Assembly (NCBI GenBank): GCA_019054805.1
Contig: JAHQIY010000034.1
Location: 310,001-374,000 of the forward strand
DNA: 64,000 nucleotides
From: Brachionus manjavacas
Taxonomy: Eukaryota > Rotifera > Eurotatoria > Ploima > Brachionidae
Direction of reading: 5' to 3'
The notes under the pieces: model-generated
The model's database searches: none
Told to the model about the DNA's origin: nothing
What the model saw: only the letters and a program-made list of their open reading frames with translations
Part shown: positions 46,166 to 58,551 of the stretch, one piece after another
Layout: each line of letters starts with the position of its first letter
How positions within the stretch are numbered: the stretch's first letter is position 1
Translations under genes and position numbers: made by a program

Positions 46166-46285
46166 AAATGCTGATTTCATTTAGAATTTAAAAATATTTG
46201 CCAAATTATGAAAAAAAAATTGTTTTTATTTTAAAATTATTCGAAATTACAGCTACTGGAAATAAACTTTTATTATTAATAAATA
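46115..46285 (+). repeat. LINE B 3' end plus shared 3' flank, copy 2
   Basis: Partner of 40,965-41,125. The copies differ at only a few positions and diverge after TTATTATTAATAA. Confidence 0.8.
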
Positions 46286-46289
46286 TAGA

Positions 46290-46765
46290 AAGAAATAATT
46301 TAAAATAAAGCCTTCTAATAGACCAGAATTAATTATTTTGCTATTCAGACACTCGAGTAAATATTTATAGTTTACAAAAACAATCAGTTCTTGAATATAT
46401 ATTGTTGGTTTTGACCTGATAATGGATAAAATATCTACGCTTTTATTTGAGTATTAGCTTAGCCTTGTATTCTAAGTCAAAATCATACACGATACAAATT
46501 TGAACTTAACCTTCTTTCCGAATCTTTTCTCGATTTGTAATGGAAAAATAAACAAATTAAGCCATTATCTGCAGCGCTCATATGCAGCATTGCTAGAAAA
46601 AAAAATTCTTCCTGTATCTAACCAAAATCTCAACTCTAAACTTCTTCCCTTGCCAAACATTTTGTATGTCTCTTTATTAATTTATTCCATTTTTAAAAGA
46701 TAAACAATTTATGATTAAAAAACCTCTCATACGTCTTGTTTTCAGACCAGTTAACATTTTTAAAA
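46290..46765. other. Spacer without a supported gene
   Basis: A 67-codon frame at 46,500-46,703 has no recognisable feature. Nothing else seen. Confidence 0.35.
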
Positions 46766-46767
46766 AA

Positions 46768-47040
46768 TCAAGTATTTTGGAATAATAAGTGCACGGAAAA
46801 TATTGTTGCTCTTTTCTGAACCTTCTCTATTCCAGAAATCACTTTATCTAGATGTGGACACCATGAGCTAATTGCGAACTCCATTTGAGGTCTTACAAGC
46901 GCACAGTATAACATTTTTAATGAGTCAATGTTGAATTTATTGAAGCTTATATTCCTTTTTTCCTTACTTAAAATCAGGAGACCAAGTAAGGGGTCAGCTT
47001 GAAATAAAATCCATATCCTATTGAAGTAAAAGATTATCAC
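46768..47040 (-). mobile_element. LINE family C fragment
   Basis: The minus strand encodes DSLKMLYCALVRPQMEFAIS, SWCPHLDKVISGIEKVQKRA, the LVRPHLEYAISSWCP region of reverse transcriptase C-termini. Truncated on both sides. Confidence 0.75.
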
Positions 47041-49455
47041 CTCTATTTTTTATTAAAGATAAAACATTTGAAAGAAAATCCATTAGCTATCAACTCTGCA
47101 AAACCTCTCAGTTTAAACACTTAGAGTCTACGTGAAACTCTGCCAAAAGCTTACGAGGAGTCTGTTTAAATTATGCCTATAGGTAAACCATTGCTGAAGT
47201 TAGTCCTGAAGTGACAGAATCTAATGACTCTAAAAGATTTGTTGATCATGATCTTTGTGGCATAAAACCATGCTGAGAATTAGATAAAAAGTTGGTATTG
47301 TTGTTGAATAAATACAATCAAACAATTTCTTACATTCAAAAATTTATTCAAATACTTTTTTTGCTAATTTTGATCATTTAACTTAATCCGAGGTAATTTT
47401 CGTGATAAAAATACAAATTGAAAATTATTCCAAATCTGTCCTAAAATCTACAAAAAATTAATTTTAATTGAAAAAAATTAGTTTCGGATGTTGATTTTTT
47501 TGTTCAACAAATTCGATCTATTATTTATCTCTCAAATCTATTCTAAAAAAAATAATCATAAATAATAAAACATCTAAAAATATCAAGAATTTGTAACTTT
47601 ATAATGCAAATTAGGTGTGATGCATTAAAAAAAAATTTCTAACACAAATTAAAATACATTAAATAAACAAAAACACTTTTTTTTGAGACAAATAACAAAA
47701 TATCTTTATAAATTTAAGATTAAGCTTGAATTTGAAAGAACAAGGTACACTAAATCAACATTCACAAGCTAAATATATGTTGACTGACAATATTATAAGC
47801 TGAGATGAGCTAACAAACTAAGATTAATAAAATTATTCAAATTTAACTAACATTAAGTTAAAAAAATATTATTCACTTGAAATTTTGAAAAATATTTTAA
47901 GGTAAAGTACCTAGCAAATAAATAATAATTGATTAACAATTTCACTAATTTTTCCTCTTAAAATTAGCTCATTTAGAATCTCATCTCTATTGAAAATTTT
48001 TGTTTTTATTAAAATGTATATTTTCGATTTGTATATACCCTATTAGGTTTTTAAAATCAAAGTGCTTAGCTCAGAATTTCCTACTAGAAACCCGTATCTT
48101 ATCTTATCTTATAAAAAAGTTCACACACATATTGAATTTAAAATTTAGCACAAAACTTTGACCTCTCTTTTGTAATAAACGAATGTCAGCATATGAAAAA
48201 AATTAAACTTGTTTTTGTGTTATCTACTTAGAGAAAATAAAATGCCTCACCTTAAAGGTCATCAAAAAAAAATTCTAACGAATTTGGCCGCAAGTTTAGA
48301 ATCCAAAAAATTGAAATTAAATAAAACTTTGTGTTTACATTCACCTTAATTTTTTTCTAATGTAATAATAAAAGCGTTCTTTTTTATGTTGTTGACTGAA
48401 TAAATTTGATATTTTGAAAAATAAATTTATAAACTTTATTTGAAAAAAAATTAGTAATAAATATATCTAAAGCCTTTTTTCCTTTTCGGAAAATTTTTAA
48501 TTTAGATTATGATTTTAGAAAAGTCTCGATGTTCAAGGTAATTTAAAAACTCTTCTGATGCTAAATAAGATAAATTTAATTAAAAAAATAAGTTAATCGT
48601 GTTTTGTTTAAGCATTAAATATGTCTTGAAAAATTTTAAATAGCTAAAACATACTATTAGTAAGCATATTACAATCACATAACTGCATGAACCTAGCAAA
48701 TTATTTCCAAAAAGACAATTATTTTGATTTAACGATAAGAAAAAAAATTGTTTTTTTGATTTTTTTGATAGGAATTTAAAAAAAATTCTAATTAAGTGCG
48801 AACAAAATTTTATAAAAAGGGTTAATCTTTTTCAAATAAATTATGAATAAAACTTTTTTGAATAAATTTTTCTTATAATTTTCTTCTATTTCTACAATCA
48901 GTTGAAAAACAAACAATTCAAACTCAATTTGTAACCAAGCAGCTCAAAGATAAGATTAAAAAGGATTAATATTTCAAAGGGCTTTTTAAAAGTGTTTTAA
49001 AGCACAAACTCGTGGTCTTTTTCAAAAAAATTCGCTGACAAATTTACTTTAATAACTATTAACATTACCAACACAAATGACAATCGAAAAACACAAAAAT
49101 CACATAAGAAAAAATCCCTACTCATCATTCTTGAGCAAATTGTAGGTAATAAAAGTCAATTATGTGCATTTTGGTTTTGGAAAGATTTTTAATAGTCTAA
49201 CGAGAAGCCAGCGTCCAGATGGACCAAAAGATACTAATGTATAAAATATCAAAATATATTAAACTATTTAATTAAACAGTTTAATTCTTTAATTAAAATT
49301 GTATTGAAAATAAATCGGGTTTTCAACTCATCAACTCTTGATCCAACACTAAACATTTTTTTTAACACAATCTTATTTTTGATTTTTTGAAACCATTTAT
49401 TTTTGCATCATTTTTATTAAAAAAAACTTGTTTTTAACATACCACTTTTGGAATA
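47041..49455. other. 2.4 kb without a recognisable feature
   Basis: AT-rich, all frames broken, no inverted repeats or LINE signatures that I could see. Possibly ancient repeats or intron of an unseen gene. Confidence 0.45.
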
Positions 49456-49459
49456 TAGA

Positions 49460-49770
49460 TAATCAGCCTGGAACTGATATCTAAAGCAAGACACCAAAAT
49501 GATTGAAAAAGTCCAAAGATGAGCTACCATATCGGTCGCTTCACTAAGAAATAAGAGCTTAGGTTACGACGAAAGAATAAAAAGACTTGGTCTCACTCCA
49601 CTCGAAAAACGGAGAAAGAGAGGTGGCTTAATTCAATTTTACAAAACAGACTTATCGTATCGCTCAAGACTGGAACAACTTCACGGGCAATTTTATCTGT
49701 CGTAGCGAGGTACTGAGTTACCTAGCTTCCCGGGCAAAAGCTCGTTGAAGATTAAATAATAAAAAGCTGA
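49460..49770 (+). mobile_element. LINE fragment (family C-like, diverged)
   Basis: The plus strand reads MIEKVQR, then ATISVASLRNKSLGYDERIK, RLGLTPLEKRRKRGGLIQFY, and in another frame RIAQDWNNFTGNFICRSEVL with a final SYLASRAKAR. These are the C-terminal motifs of the LINE reverse transcriptase ORF. The 3' end lacks a CTA tract and ends in AATAAATAAAA-like sequence, so it is a different subfamily. Confidence 0.75.
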
Positions 49771-52065
49771 AATAAATAAAAAAAATTAATTTTGTACTAA
49801 AATCTTTAATCCATTTTAGCAGAAATTTTTTGAGATTAATATTAAGCCTAAAAATAAGCGTCTACCTAGACCCTACCAACAAAATCTGTCACCCACAAAT
49901 CAAAAACTTTTTCCACACAATGAAAAAATTTTCTAAGCAAAACTTTTTTAATGTCTATTAAAAACTGCCACTAAATATTTTAGATAATAAAATGCCTATG
50001 ACAAATTCATTTTTTTTTATGAATTAAATAATCTATTAAATTTTTTTTTACTACAAAAAATTTATGCTAACCTGCTATTTGGTTAAATATGTAAAAAAAA
50101 ATTTTTTTGAATTCGGTACAAAAAAATTGTGTTTTGTAATGATTTGTGTTAAAAAGTTTTGTGTTTGTGGGGAACCATTTATCCCTAAAAATAACTTTAA
50201 TCAGACAAAAATTACCCCTAATCTAATCTGTTCAATTGAGACTTCAGGTCCGTGAAATAATGTTCCAATTGAAGGAATCATCAGTTTCTAAAGCAAAATT
50301 TTGTGAAAAAAATCAGCCTAGCTATGAGCAGTCCATTAAGTGTGATCATTTTGAAATTCGCAAAAAAATATTTAAAAACCTAAATTCAATTAATTCATTA
50401 AAAATAAAAAAAGTAAATTTAAAAATTAGATTTTGAACTTATTGGACTGTGAAAACCGTGTCTAATTGAAATATTTAACATGATGATGCAAATAAATTGA
50501 TAATAATATCACTTTTTTGTTCTAAGCAATTAAACTTGTTTCTATCTAGACGATTTTGGACAATCATTGCCAAGCAAAGTCTAAAATTTTTCCATTTTAC
50601 AAGTAAAAAAGTCAGACAAAAAGAAATACAATAGACACAACTACTGGTCACAGCTACTTCTTTATCGGAGTTGTTTAAATCATTTTAGAAATTAAACTTT
50701 TTATTTTACAATCAAAAATTATAAGTTTTCTTATTGCTTTTTTGTTTGATGCTGATCTAGACGCTTTGAATGTTCAAAACAAGGTTCAGTTTAAAATTTT
50801 GATAAGCTAATTAATTCGAATCTTGTAAATATTAATTTAACCTAATTTTTCAGTCTGAGTTTGTCGTGAAAACTCGTTTGGATTTGTTTTGTTAAATTTC
50901 GGGCTAAATTGGCAAAATAATTTGATTGTAAAAGATTTGTTAAAATTTTTATTTAAATAGAAATCTCCAAAGAACAATGAGGTGGTGAACTAAAAGAGTT
51001 GTTGTCATTTTGAGTGTCTACTGGATGTTTCTAAAAGGTGCAGAACTACAAGAATCCTGCTCTCACTAAGCACATTACCGACATAAATTTTTTTAGAAAA
51101 TTTAAAAAATGCCTTCCGTGACAGATTGATAAAAAATAAAAACACTGAGCTATTAATACTTCTATTGAATTCATTTCTTTTTGGACCCATTCTACTTCTA
51201 TGATGTACAATACGCAAACTTTAATTTTTTCTCTGTTTGAGGGTTTGTATACTTTTTACCAATATTATTTGATTAATTCATTGATTATTCTTCTTTTTTA
51301 ATGCACAATCCTTTTTTTTACAAAATAGGAAATTTTTTAAAAATGTATTTATAGTGCATTTTTTTCTTACAAAATTGCCGAACGGTTTTTTAATTTCCCT
51401 CTCTCTATTAAGTCCTTTACCAGTATAAATTATTTGGTAATAAAGAAAAAAAGTTGTTAGATAATAAACAATATTTCCAAAAAACTGGTCAACTTTTTCT
51501 TTTCTTTTTTGTATTTCTAAAGAAAAAAATCACTTTCGAACATTATTGAACTTAAAATTTAAAATTTTTTAAAATCCTAATTTTTTTACATATTTGTAGT
51601 TTTTGCATTTTTGTTTGATGCTGATTTCGTGTTCATAGTCTACCTATTTCACATCCTCATATTTGGCACTATATTTTATTTTTTCCAAACAAAAAAAATT
51701 CACATGATTTTCTTTGGTGCTGTATGCTAATTAATTGATACTTGAAAACTTATACTGAAAAAAATTAGAAATTAATTATTTTATTTAACTAAAATTGTTT
51801 ATTCATTGAATTTGACGAAAAATTGAGTGCAAAAATATAAACTAAAAACACTAATTTAAAATTTGATCACATGTCACACTCGGCATAAAATAAAGTTATA
51901 ATCAAAAAACTTCCATTTAAAAACTAAAAAATAAAAGTCGGCTTATTATATATTTAATTATAAAAATTTGACTTTTTGAACACTTTTTTTTTAAATTAAT
52001 TTATCCATTTTTTCTTTTCACTTAATTTTTTTTGATGAAAAATAAAAGTTTAACAAAAAAAATAT
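49771..52065. other. 2.3 kb spacer, one weak exon candidate
   Basis: Mostly AT-rich. A plus-strand frame at 50,248-50,415 (VREIMFQLKESSVSKAKFCE, QSIKCDHFEIRKKIFKNL) follows a CTTCAG acceptor and ends before GTAAAT, so it could be an exon, but nothing joins to it. Other frames are low-complexity. Confidence 0.35.
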
Positions 52066-52176
52066 CTATACTGTCGATCCATCTAAGCTCTCATACAATG
52101 TTGCCTTCTTTGCTTCGATGTTAATGCCCTGTGAAATTAAAAGTGCAAATTTTGTAGTGGTCAACTATGACCTCAC
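52066..52176 (-). CDS. Possible terminal exon, unrecognised
   Basis: The stretch is less AT-rich than its flanks, and a long pyrimidine run ends in TTCTTAG just upstream on the minus strand. Three acceptors are possible. From 52,164 the reading is LTTTKFALLISQGINIEAKK, then ATLYESLDGSTV and a TAG at 52,066-52,068; from 52,128 (TTTCACAG) only GINIEAKKATLYESLDGSTV remains. From 52,176 a different frame gives EVIVDHYKICTFNFTGH. No upstream exon was found, so this is only a candidate 3' end of a gene. Confidence 0.35.
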
Positions 52177-53400
52177 CTAAGAATAGATAAAAAATAGAAG
52201 AAATCAGAAAAATTCTATTAAATGAGAAAAAAAACTCTGTATTTTGATCTGATCATAAACTAGAATTTTTACTAAAATTTTTTAAAAGCAAAAATAAAAT
52301 CAGTCTAAATATTAAGGATTTAAAGTCAGACACGGTTGATTTAAATTTTTTTATCAAACAAAATTAAAAATTAGTATTTTAAACCAATTTCTGATTTATT
52401 GCCTTGAATTTATATTTAAAGAATTGTGTTAAATTCAATTAATTCTACTCAGAAATAATCATAGCTATTCTATTCTTCTAAAAAATTATCTCTCAAAAGG
52501 CTAAAATAATAATCCTTACCTGAAAACATTTGTTCAACCAAATGATCTTAATTAAAATATTTTGTATATTTGAAATGCCTGATTTGATGGAATAAATTGG
52601 GTCGTCTAAATTATCGATTTAATGCAAGGCATTGTTTTTATAAACATATTTTCTAGAGGATTATGTTTAAAATATATAAATTGACCTATATAATAAAACT
52701 TAGCTGATAGTGAAACTTGTTTAATGCTTGCTTTCAAAATTATGTCAAATTAAATTAAACGCAATTTTCCAAAGGGTTTATTGTTTGATATCTAGTCGAG
52801 TAAATAATCAAATAAATTGATCTATTAATATTCAGTTTGGACTGGTCTAAATGGTGCCCGAAAAATGCGGACTGAATATTCAATAAATATTTTTCATTTT
52901 AAAATAAAGATAGTTTACATAATTAGGGTAAAAATAATGAAAATTTTTAAAATTTAAAATTAAATAAAACTAAATTCAACTTGTGAAAATTTTCTTTTGA
53001 TTTTCTATTATTCAAATTAGGCTGGCGATTTTGAGATCTTTTGATCAAAGTTTTTTAGCCAAAAAAATTAGCGCGGAGAAAAAAATTTTTTTTTCATTTA
53101 ATAAATTGGTCAGGTTTTTGGTTGAAAAAAAAAATTTAGACCATATTTAAATAATAAGGACATGAACCAAGAATTGAATTTTTTTAAGGAATATAACAAA
53201 ACAGATTTCAAAGAATTGAAATAGACCTAAAAATTCTTGATATCGCCAAGTTTTATAATTTTTGAAAATTCCGTCCCTTTGGAAAATAACAGGCAAAGTT
53301 AGACACTTTTAAAAGTATGTTGTACTTGAAGCCCAATATAAAAAGTAATCAAAGCTTAAAGATTTATTTTTTTAATTTTTTAAAAAAGTTAATGATTTTA
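52177..53400. other. AT-rich spacer
   Basis: No supported gene. At about 52,832-52,885 ATATTCAGT and ACTGAATATT form a short inverted pair around a GC-richer centre; significance unclear. Confidence 0.35.
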
Positions 53401-53680
53401 TGTCATCAAGTCTCAATTTTTTTCTTTTTTACTTTCTTACTTTATCTTAGACTATGGAGTATGCTAATTTAAGTATTTCAAATTTAAAATTCAAAACTAT
53501 TAAAAATGAACATTAAAATAAGCTTAAATAAAAACAGTTTATTTATTAGGCATTTTGAACAAAACTTGGTAATATAAAGATATTTTAAATTTTAAAATTT
53601 TTTTACAACTTAAATAAGCATACTCGATAGTCTAAGATAAAGTAAGAAAGTAAAACAGAAAAAAATAGACCCTTGATGAC
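53401..53680. mobile_element. MITE with ~72-bp terminal inverted repeats
   Basis: Arms 53,401-53,473 and 53,609-53,680 are inverted copies (GTCATCAAG, then ACTTTCTTACTTTATCTTAG, ACTAT-GAGTATGCT) with few mismatches. Unpaired AT-rich centre; no coding frame. Target duplication not resolved. Confidence 0.8.
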
Positions 53681-53687
53681 TAAAAAT

Positions 53688-53992
53688 GAACAGAACAAAG
53701 TGTAAAAAGATTAAATAACTTTTTTCTAAGAGTTTTAAATTAGTTCTGTGAATGCTGCATGATGCAACGTCAAAGTTGTATCAACTGTAAAAGTCTGCAA
53801 ATGGTGTGCAAAATTTCTGCAAAATGCATTTCGTTCAATTATTTTGAAACTTAATTTCTGCTCAACTTTGCAGATCTAGCAGATCTTGATATTTGATGCA
53901 ACTTTTAAAGATGCCCTATGTTGCATTTACAGAACTAAGTTTAAAGCTTCAAAAAAAATGTTATTCAATTTTTTTACATTTTTTTCTGTTCT
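53688..53992. mobile_element. Foldback MITE related to 39.3 kb
   Basis: The ends GAACAGAA/CAAA-rich at 53,688 and its inverse at 53,991 lead into AATAACTTTTTT, TTTAAA and TTAGTTCTGT-AATGC, the same inner words as the 39.3 kb element, then GCAAC/TGCAT repeats in the centre. It directly follows the MITE at 53.4 kb. Decayed; no exact duplication. Confidence 0.6.
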
Positions 53993-54476
53993 TTTTATTA
54001 TTTTGTACTGAATTTCACAAAAAAAATCTCTGAATTTCGAAAAAACGGAAACTAACAGTTTTAAAAATAAACTTGATAAATGAATTATTTGAAAAATTGT
54101 AAAAATGTTATTAATAGGTACAATAGCGCAACTAAAACTTGTGCTCCGTTAGAGGATGATGAATAATCATTCTTTTTCTATAGTCACAAGCAAGTCGGGC
54201 GTGTTTATCTTGCTCGTCAAATCGAAACTCGTTTTCTCGAAATCCCATTTAAAAATATAGACAAAAAAATTTTTGGTTTTTAAAATTTTATTATACAAAA
54301 ATAAACAAATGTTTAACAATGGTGATTTTTAATGAAATGCCATTTCTCTCTTTTAATTGTAAAGCCATCCGTTTCTTGCTTTAAATTCACTATTATATCT
54401 TTGAACTTGTACAAACCAAAACAACACTGATTTATCAACATAATCGTAACTAGACAATTTTATTCTTTTTTTTTAG
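53993..54476. other. Spacer with a short unexplained frame
   Basis: At 54,138-54,254 the minus strand reads MGFRENEFRFDEQDKHARLA, then CDYRKRMIIHHPLTEHKF. It may be the region next to the pogo fragment, but no family is recognised. Confidence 0.3.
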
Positions 54477-54640
54477 GAAGTTTTTCCACAATGCTCTAAA
54501 ACTTTTGCCTTTGAGGAAAGAATCGTTGATTTTGTCGATGTGCTAGTTCCATGTTCTTTTGCGAGTGAAGTGGTTGTTACTTTTTGATTGCTATGTTTAT
54601 TTATTATTGCGAGTTTAGTCTCGAGCGAAATACACTCTCT
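54477..54640 (-). mobile_element. pogo/Tigger transposase fragment (CENP-B-type HTH)
   Basis: The minus strand encodes ISLETKLAIINKHSNQKVTT, TSLAKEHGTSTSTKSTILSS and KAKVLEHCGK, the N-terminal helix-turn-helix of CENP-B/pogo transposases. The remaining DNA-binding and DDE parts are absent. Confidence 0.75.
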
Positions 54641-54808
54641 TATTTTTCTTTACTTAGGATCATTTTATCATGCTTTAAATAATCATTGAATAGGTTAATA
54701 ACGGGTGACAAATTAAAATCGAGACGAACTTTTAGTATCATTTGCAATGCTATTTTAATTTTTTTTTTAAATCTCTTTCCATATTCTTGCAGTAAATTTA
54801 ATATTAAA

Positions 54809-56650
54809 TACAGTATGTCTAGAAAGTTTAGAACATTACTAAAAAATGAAAAAAAAAATATTTTAAGGTGTAAAAATCTAAAATTAAAATCGATTTACAT
54901 GTAATGTTAACTATACCATCTTAAAGATAGTTTTATTAGCTTTCTTTTGATATATAGATTGAAATTCTGAACACTCCAGAACCCATTTAAAAAAAACAAA
55001 TTTTAAAATTATTATATTAAATATTATTATATTAAATATATTATTTTATTTTTTTTTGTTCAAAAAAAAATTGAACAAAAAAAATAGTCTACAAAGTTTA
55101 GAACAATTATTTTGTCGAAAAATTTTACCACACCTTGACAATCCCTGGTCATTTTTTTTCACACAATGCTTGGAATGTCTTTTCACACTGTCTGTTTACA
55201 CTTTTTATGTTTGATTTATTATTTTTAAATTTAATTTCGGAAATTTTATTGAGTTGTACTATTTTGGCTAGGGCTGGTAGTTCGGTTAGACATCTTAAAC
55301 CGGTCCCGTAACCGGTTAAAAATTTTTAGTTGGTTTTAGAACAGGTTAGGATGTGTAACCAGTTCCATTAACCAGTTAAAAATTTTAATCGGTTACGGAA
55401 CCGGTTTATAAATTCTAACCGGCTACATAACCGGTTAAAGTTTGTCTTAACCGGATTTATGAATAAAAAAATTCAAAAAAATTTTAGATAAAAACTTTAT
55501 TGATAAATCTTTAAGCTTAAACATGAAATAAAAGTTATTAAACAAAATCAATCAATTTTTTTACACTTTTCGGGTCTAAAGAAGTTCTATCTTTTGTAAC
55601 AAAAAGTCCACCAGCCGAAGAAGTTTGTTCAGATGGAACACTTGAAGGACTTATGCTCAAGTAGAATTTTGCTACTAATTTTATAAAATTCAAATCTTCA
55701 ATTCTTCACTTTCATAACTTGTTAAAAATTTAACTCAAGAAATTAATGTTCCTTTTTAACCGGTTAGAAACGGTTTCATAACTGCTTAGGATTTTTAACC
55801 GGTAACTAAATTTGGTTATAAATTGTAATCGGGTCTGAAACCGGTTTCAATATTTTAACCGGCTACATTAATCGGCTTTGATTTAAAACCGATTAAAATT
55901 TTAACCGGTTTAGAACCGTTTTTTTTAACCGATCTACCAGCCCTAATTTTGGCGTTTTTTCCATAAAAATGGGCAAAAAAAAATCTCAGACACAAAGGTG
56001 GCAAATAATTGGTTTATTGAAGGATACGACCAAATCTCAACAAGATATGGCTGATCTTGTAGCAGTTTCGAGAAAATGTGTGATTACAACAAAGCGCAAT
56101 TATGAAACGAGATCCGTGGTCAAAGAATTACCAAGGTCTGGTAGACCCCGTATGCTTATCAGTCGAAATGAGTTGTAGATTTCTAGAAAAGTCAGAATCA
56201 ATCCTACAACAAACTATACACAGCTAGCCTCTGATTTTAGCTCTAAATTTACATATGTTACTATTAGTAAAGACACTGTAAGAAAAGTTCTATAAAACAA
56301 AAAAATACAGTCAATAAAAAAATCTCTTTTGACTGTATTAGATCGATCGAAAAGACTCAAATGGTAGCAAATAGTGGATGCTAATACATTCATACAAAAT
56401 TGTTGAAAAGACCATTAAAGCTGGCCGACATGGCCGAACACCTTGGAAGCAAATGGTCTCAAAATTGTTGAAGAAGTTTCAAATAACACCTAGAAAAAGA
56501 TGAAAATCCCTGACCGAACCAAAACGCAAAAAAAAAGGAGCTAGAATTAAATGTAGAAATTTGTATTTAAAAAATCCAATACGAAAAAGTGGACTTGCAG
56601 TCAACCAAACTGTCTATTCAGACTTTATAAAGCGTGGAGTCATCCCATGA
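54809..56650 (+). mobile_element. Tc1-like transposon, broken, with a nested hAT MITE
   Basis: The left end is TA followed by CAGTATGTCTAGAAAGTTTA, GAACA; a related word recurs at 55,086. The transposase starts at 55,969: MGKKKSQTQRWQIIGLLKDT, a helix-turn-helix QQDMADLVAVSRKCV, then KELPRSGRPR. Past a TAG it continues as INPTTNYTQLASDFSS and further pieces to about 56,650, with many stops; no DDE triad is intact. A hAT MITE interrupts the 5' part at 55,269-55,945. The right end was not found. Confidence 0.75.
55261..55953 (-). mobile_element. hAT MITE, AACCGG-rich, 8-bp target duplication
   Basis: Element 55,269-55,945 is flanked by identical ATTTTGGC (55,261-55,268 and 55,946-55,953). Ends are inverted TAGGGCTGGTAG(T/A)TCGGTTA. 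Each half holds dozens of AACCGGTT-type words that can pair. The centre (minus strand, about 55,690-55,540) keeps a hAT transposase scrap: LSISPSSVPSEQTSSAGGLF and VTKDRTSLDPKSVKKLI. Confidence 0.9.
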
Positions 56651-56989
56651 ATTAATTTTTTCTCAAGATCTTTTATGATTCTGTAAGAAATAGATACTCA
56701 ATAATTAATCATAAAATTTTAAATTATTTTTAATTACTATTTTTAATTAATTTAGTCTTTAAGTGAGTCTTTTTTGATAATTTAGATCTTAATCGATATA
56801 AATCAACAAAATATTTAATTAAAAATCTTGAAATTTCTTTTAAGTTGTTTAATAGAATCAATATGTATTTTTTAAACTTATTTTGGCTTACTGGAATCTT
56901 AAAAGATCGTTTACTGATCTTAAAAAAAAAGTTAACTGAACTCATAAAGATTCTAAAAAAGAAAATGTAAAGTAACAAGCCAAGATTCT

Positions 56990-57415
56990 TGCCCAAGATC
57001 ATTGTTTAAAAGTACCAAATTAAAGCCCAAGTCCGGACTTTTTTTTATTTCTTTTATTTTCAAAAGTAATGTGTTTGACTTAAAGATGAGAGAGATTTAA
57101 ATGGGTTTTTTCTTTATAAAATTGAATCTAAATAATAATTAAAAGAGGCATATTTAAAAAGTGAATCTGTATAAATTTTAGAAATGTTTTAAAAATTGTC
57201 CTTTTATCCAAAGAAACTAAGATTTGGACAATTATTAATTTAACACAATTTTAGAATTTTCTAGTAATGATATAAATAAAAATCGCAAAAAAAAATTGTT
57301 AAGCTTTTAGACTTGTGGAATAAAAGCAAAAGAAAACGTAAAACACATTACTTTTGAAAAAAAAAAGTCCGGACTTGAACTTGACTTAGGACTTGTGACT
57401 TTTAAACAATTCTGG
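56990..57415. mobile_element. Foldback MITE
   Basis: Inverted arms: ATTGTTTAAAAGT, CAAGTCCGGACTTTTTT and TTTTCAAAAGTAATGTGTTT in the left half (57,000-57,075) have inverse partners at 57,340-57,412. Coding potential is nil. It abuts a LINE B fragment on its right. Confidence 0.7.
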
Positions 57416-57417
57416 TG

Positions 57418-57800
57418 AGAGATATGTCAGGGAAGGATTGAGTCATTCTATTCCATTGAATGCCAGACTAATATAGGAATACAAAGCGAGATTTTGAGTC
57501 AAGAAATATTGAATACCCAACTTCATTGTGAAATTGTTACATTACTATTTCCTATTTTTTTCCTGAAGTTTCAACCATGTTAACATGTGTCCTATGTAAT
57601 GATAAAAAAATTCTTTCAATTTTTTTTTACATAAATTTTCAAAATTCACCAAATTTTACCTAAAACTTAGGAAATTTACGTTTTTTTACAATTGAAATTT
57701 TGTCTTCACCTGTCGTTAATTTTACTTTATTTAAATTTTAATTTTTTAATCTGAAATAGCTTTAGCTTGGTACAAAAAAACATATCAAAATTAAATAAAT
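57418..57800 (+). mobile_element. LINE family B fragment with 3' end
   Basis: Begins in the same place as the 38.1 kb copy (ATATGTCAGGGAAGGATTGA, TTCTATTCCATTG) and ends with a worn signature ATCTGAAATAGCTTTAGCTT, GGTACAAAAAAACA at 57,758-57,800. Confidence 0.75.
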
Positions 57801-58551
57801 GTCGCTATTTGAATTTTCTTTTAAAAACCATAATCATAAACAGTTCATTCAAAATTCTTAAAAAAAAGCTTATGCTTAAGAGTTTAATGAGAAGGACACC
57901 AAACCTAACAAAGTTAATACTTTTAATGTTAAAAAATTTATTACTTTATTTATTTTTAAAATATTTTAAACAGTAAAATTTTACCAAAACTTGCCCGAAA
58001 TTGTGTAATTTTATGTTAAATTTTTTAGAAAAATTAATTTAAAAAAATTACGTTATTTTGTTAAAAATAACTTAATTGAAAAAATTCATGGCTTTTTGGC
58101 AACCATTGATCTCGATATAAGATTTTTTTCCATTTTAATTTTTTTAAGTCTTTTTAATGAGAAATTAACATTTTTAGAGTAAAATCAATATTCTAAATAT
58201 TTTTTTTCTAATTTAGTAAAAATAGAGTTTTTTTAAATCTGTCAAAAATTAAAATTTTATTTTTGAACGGCTTGATTAAAATGCAAAATTTTAATTGAAC
58301 ACTTAGTCAAATATAATTTAATATTTGAAAGTCATTCTATCAAATCTAAACTGAAACAAAATTAGAGTAATCACCTAGATTATAACAATATTTAAGTTTT
58401 CAATTGAATAAATAAATTTTGTATCCTCGAATTTTGACTTTTTTTTTTTTAATTAAGAAAAATTTCTATGGCAAAAATAAAATTTTAGATGGTTTTATAT
58501 TTGTAACAAAATAAATCTAAATTTATTTTTACTTAAATATCAAAGAGGAAA
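57801..58551. other. Upstream region of the Tctex-type gene
   Basis: AT-rich, no gene seen. Promoter of the gene at 58,552 should be here; no clear element. Confidence 0.35.
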
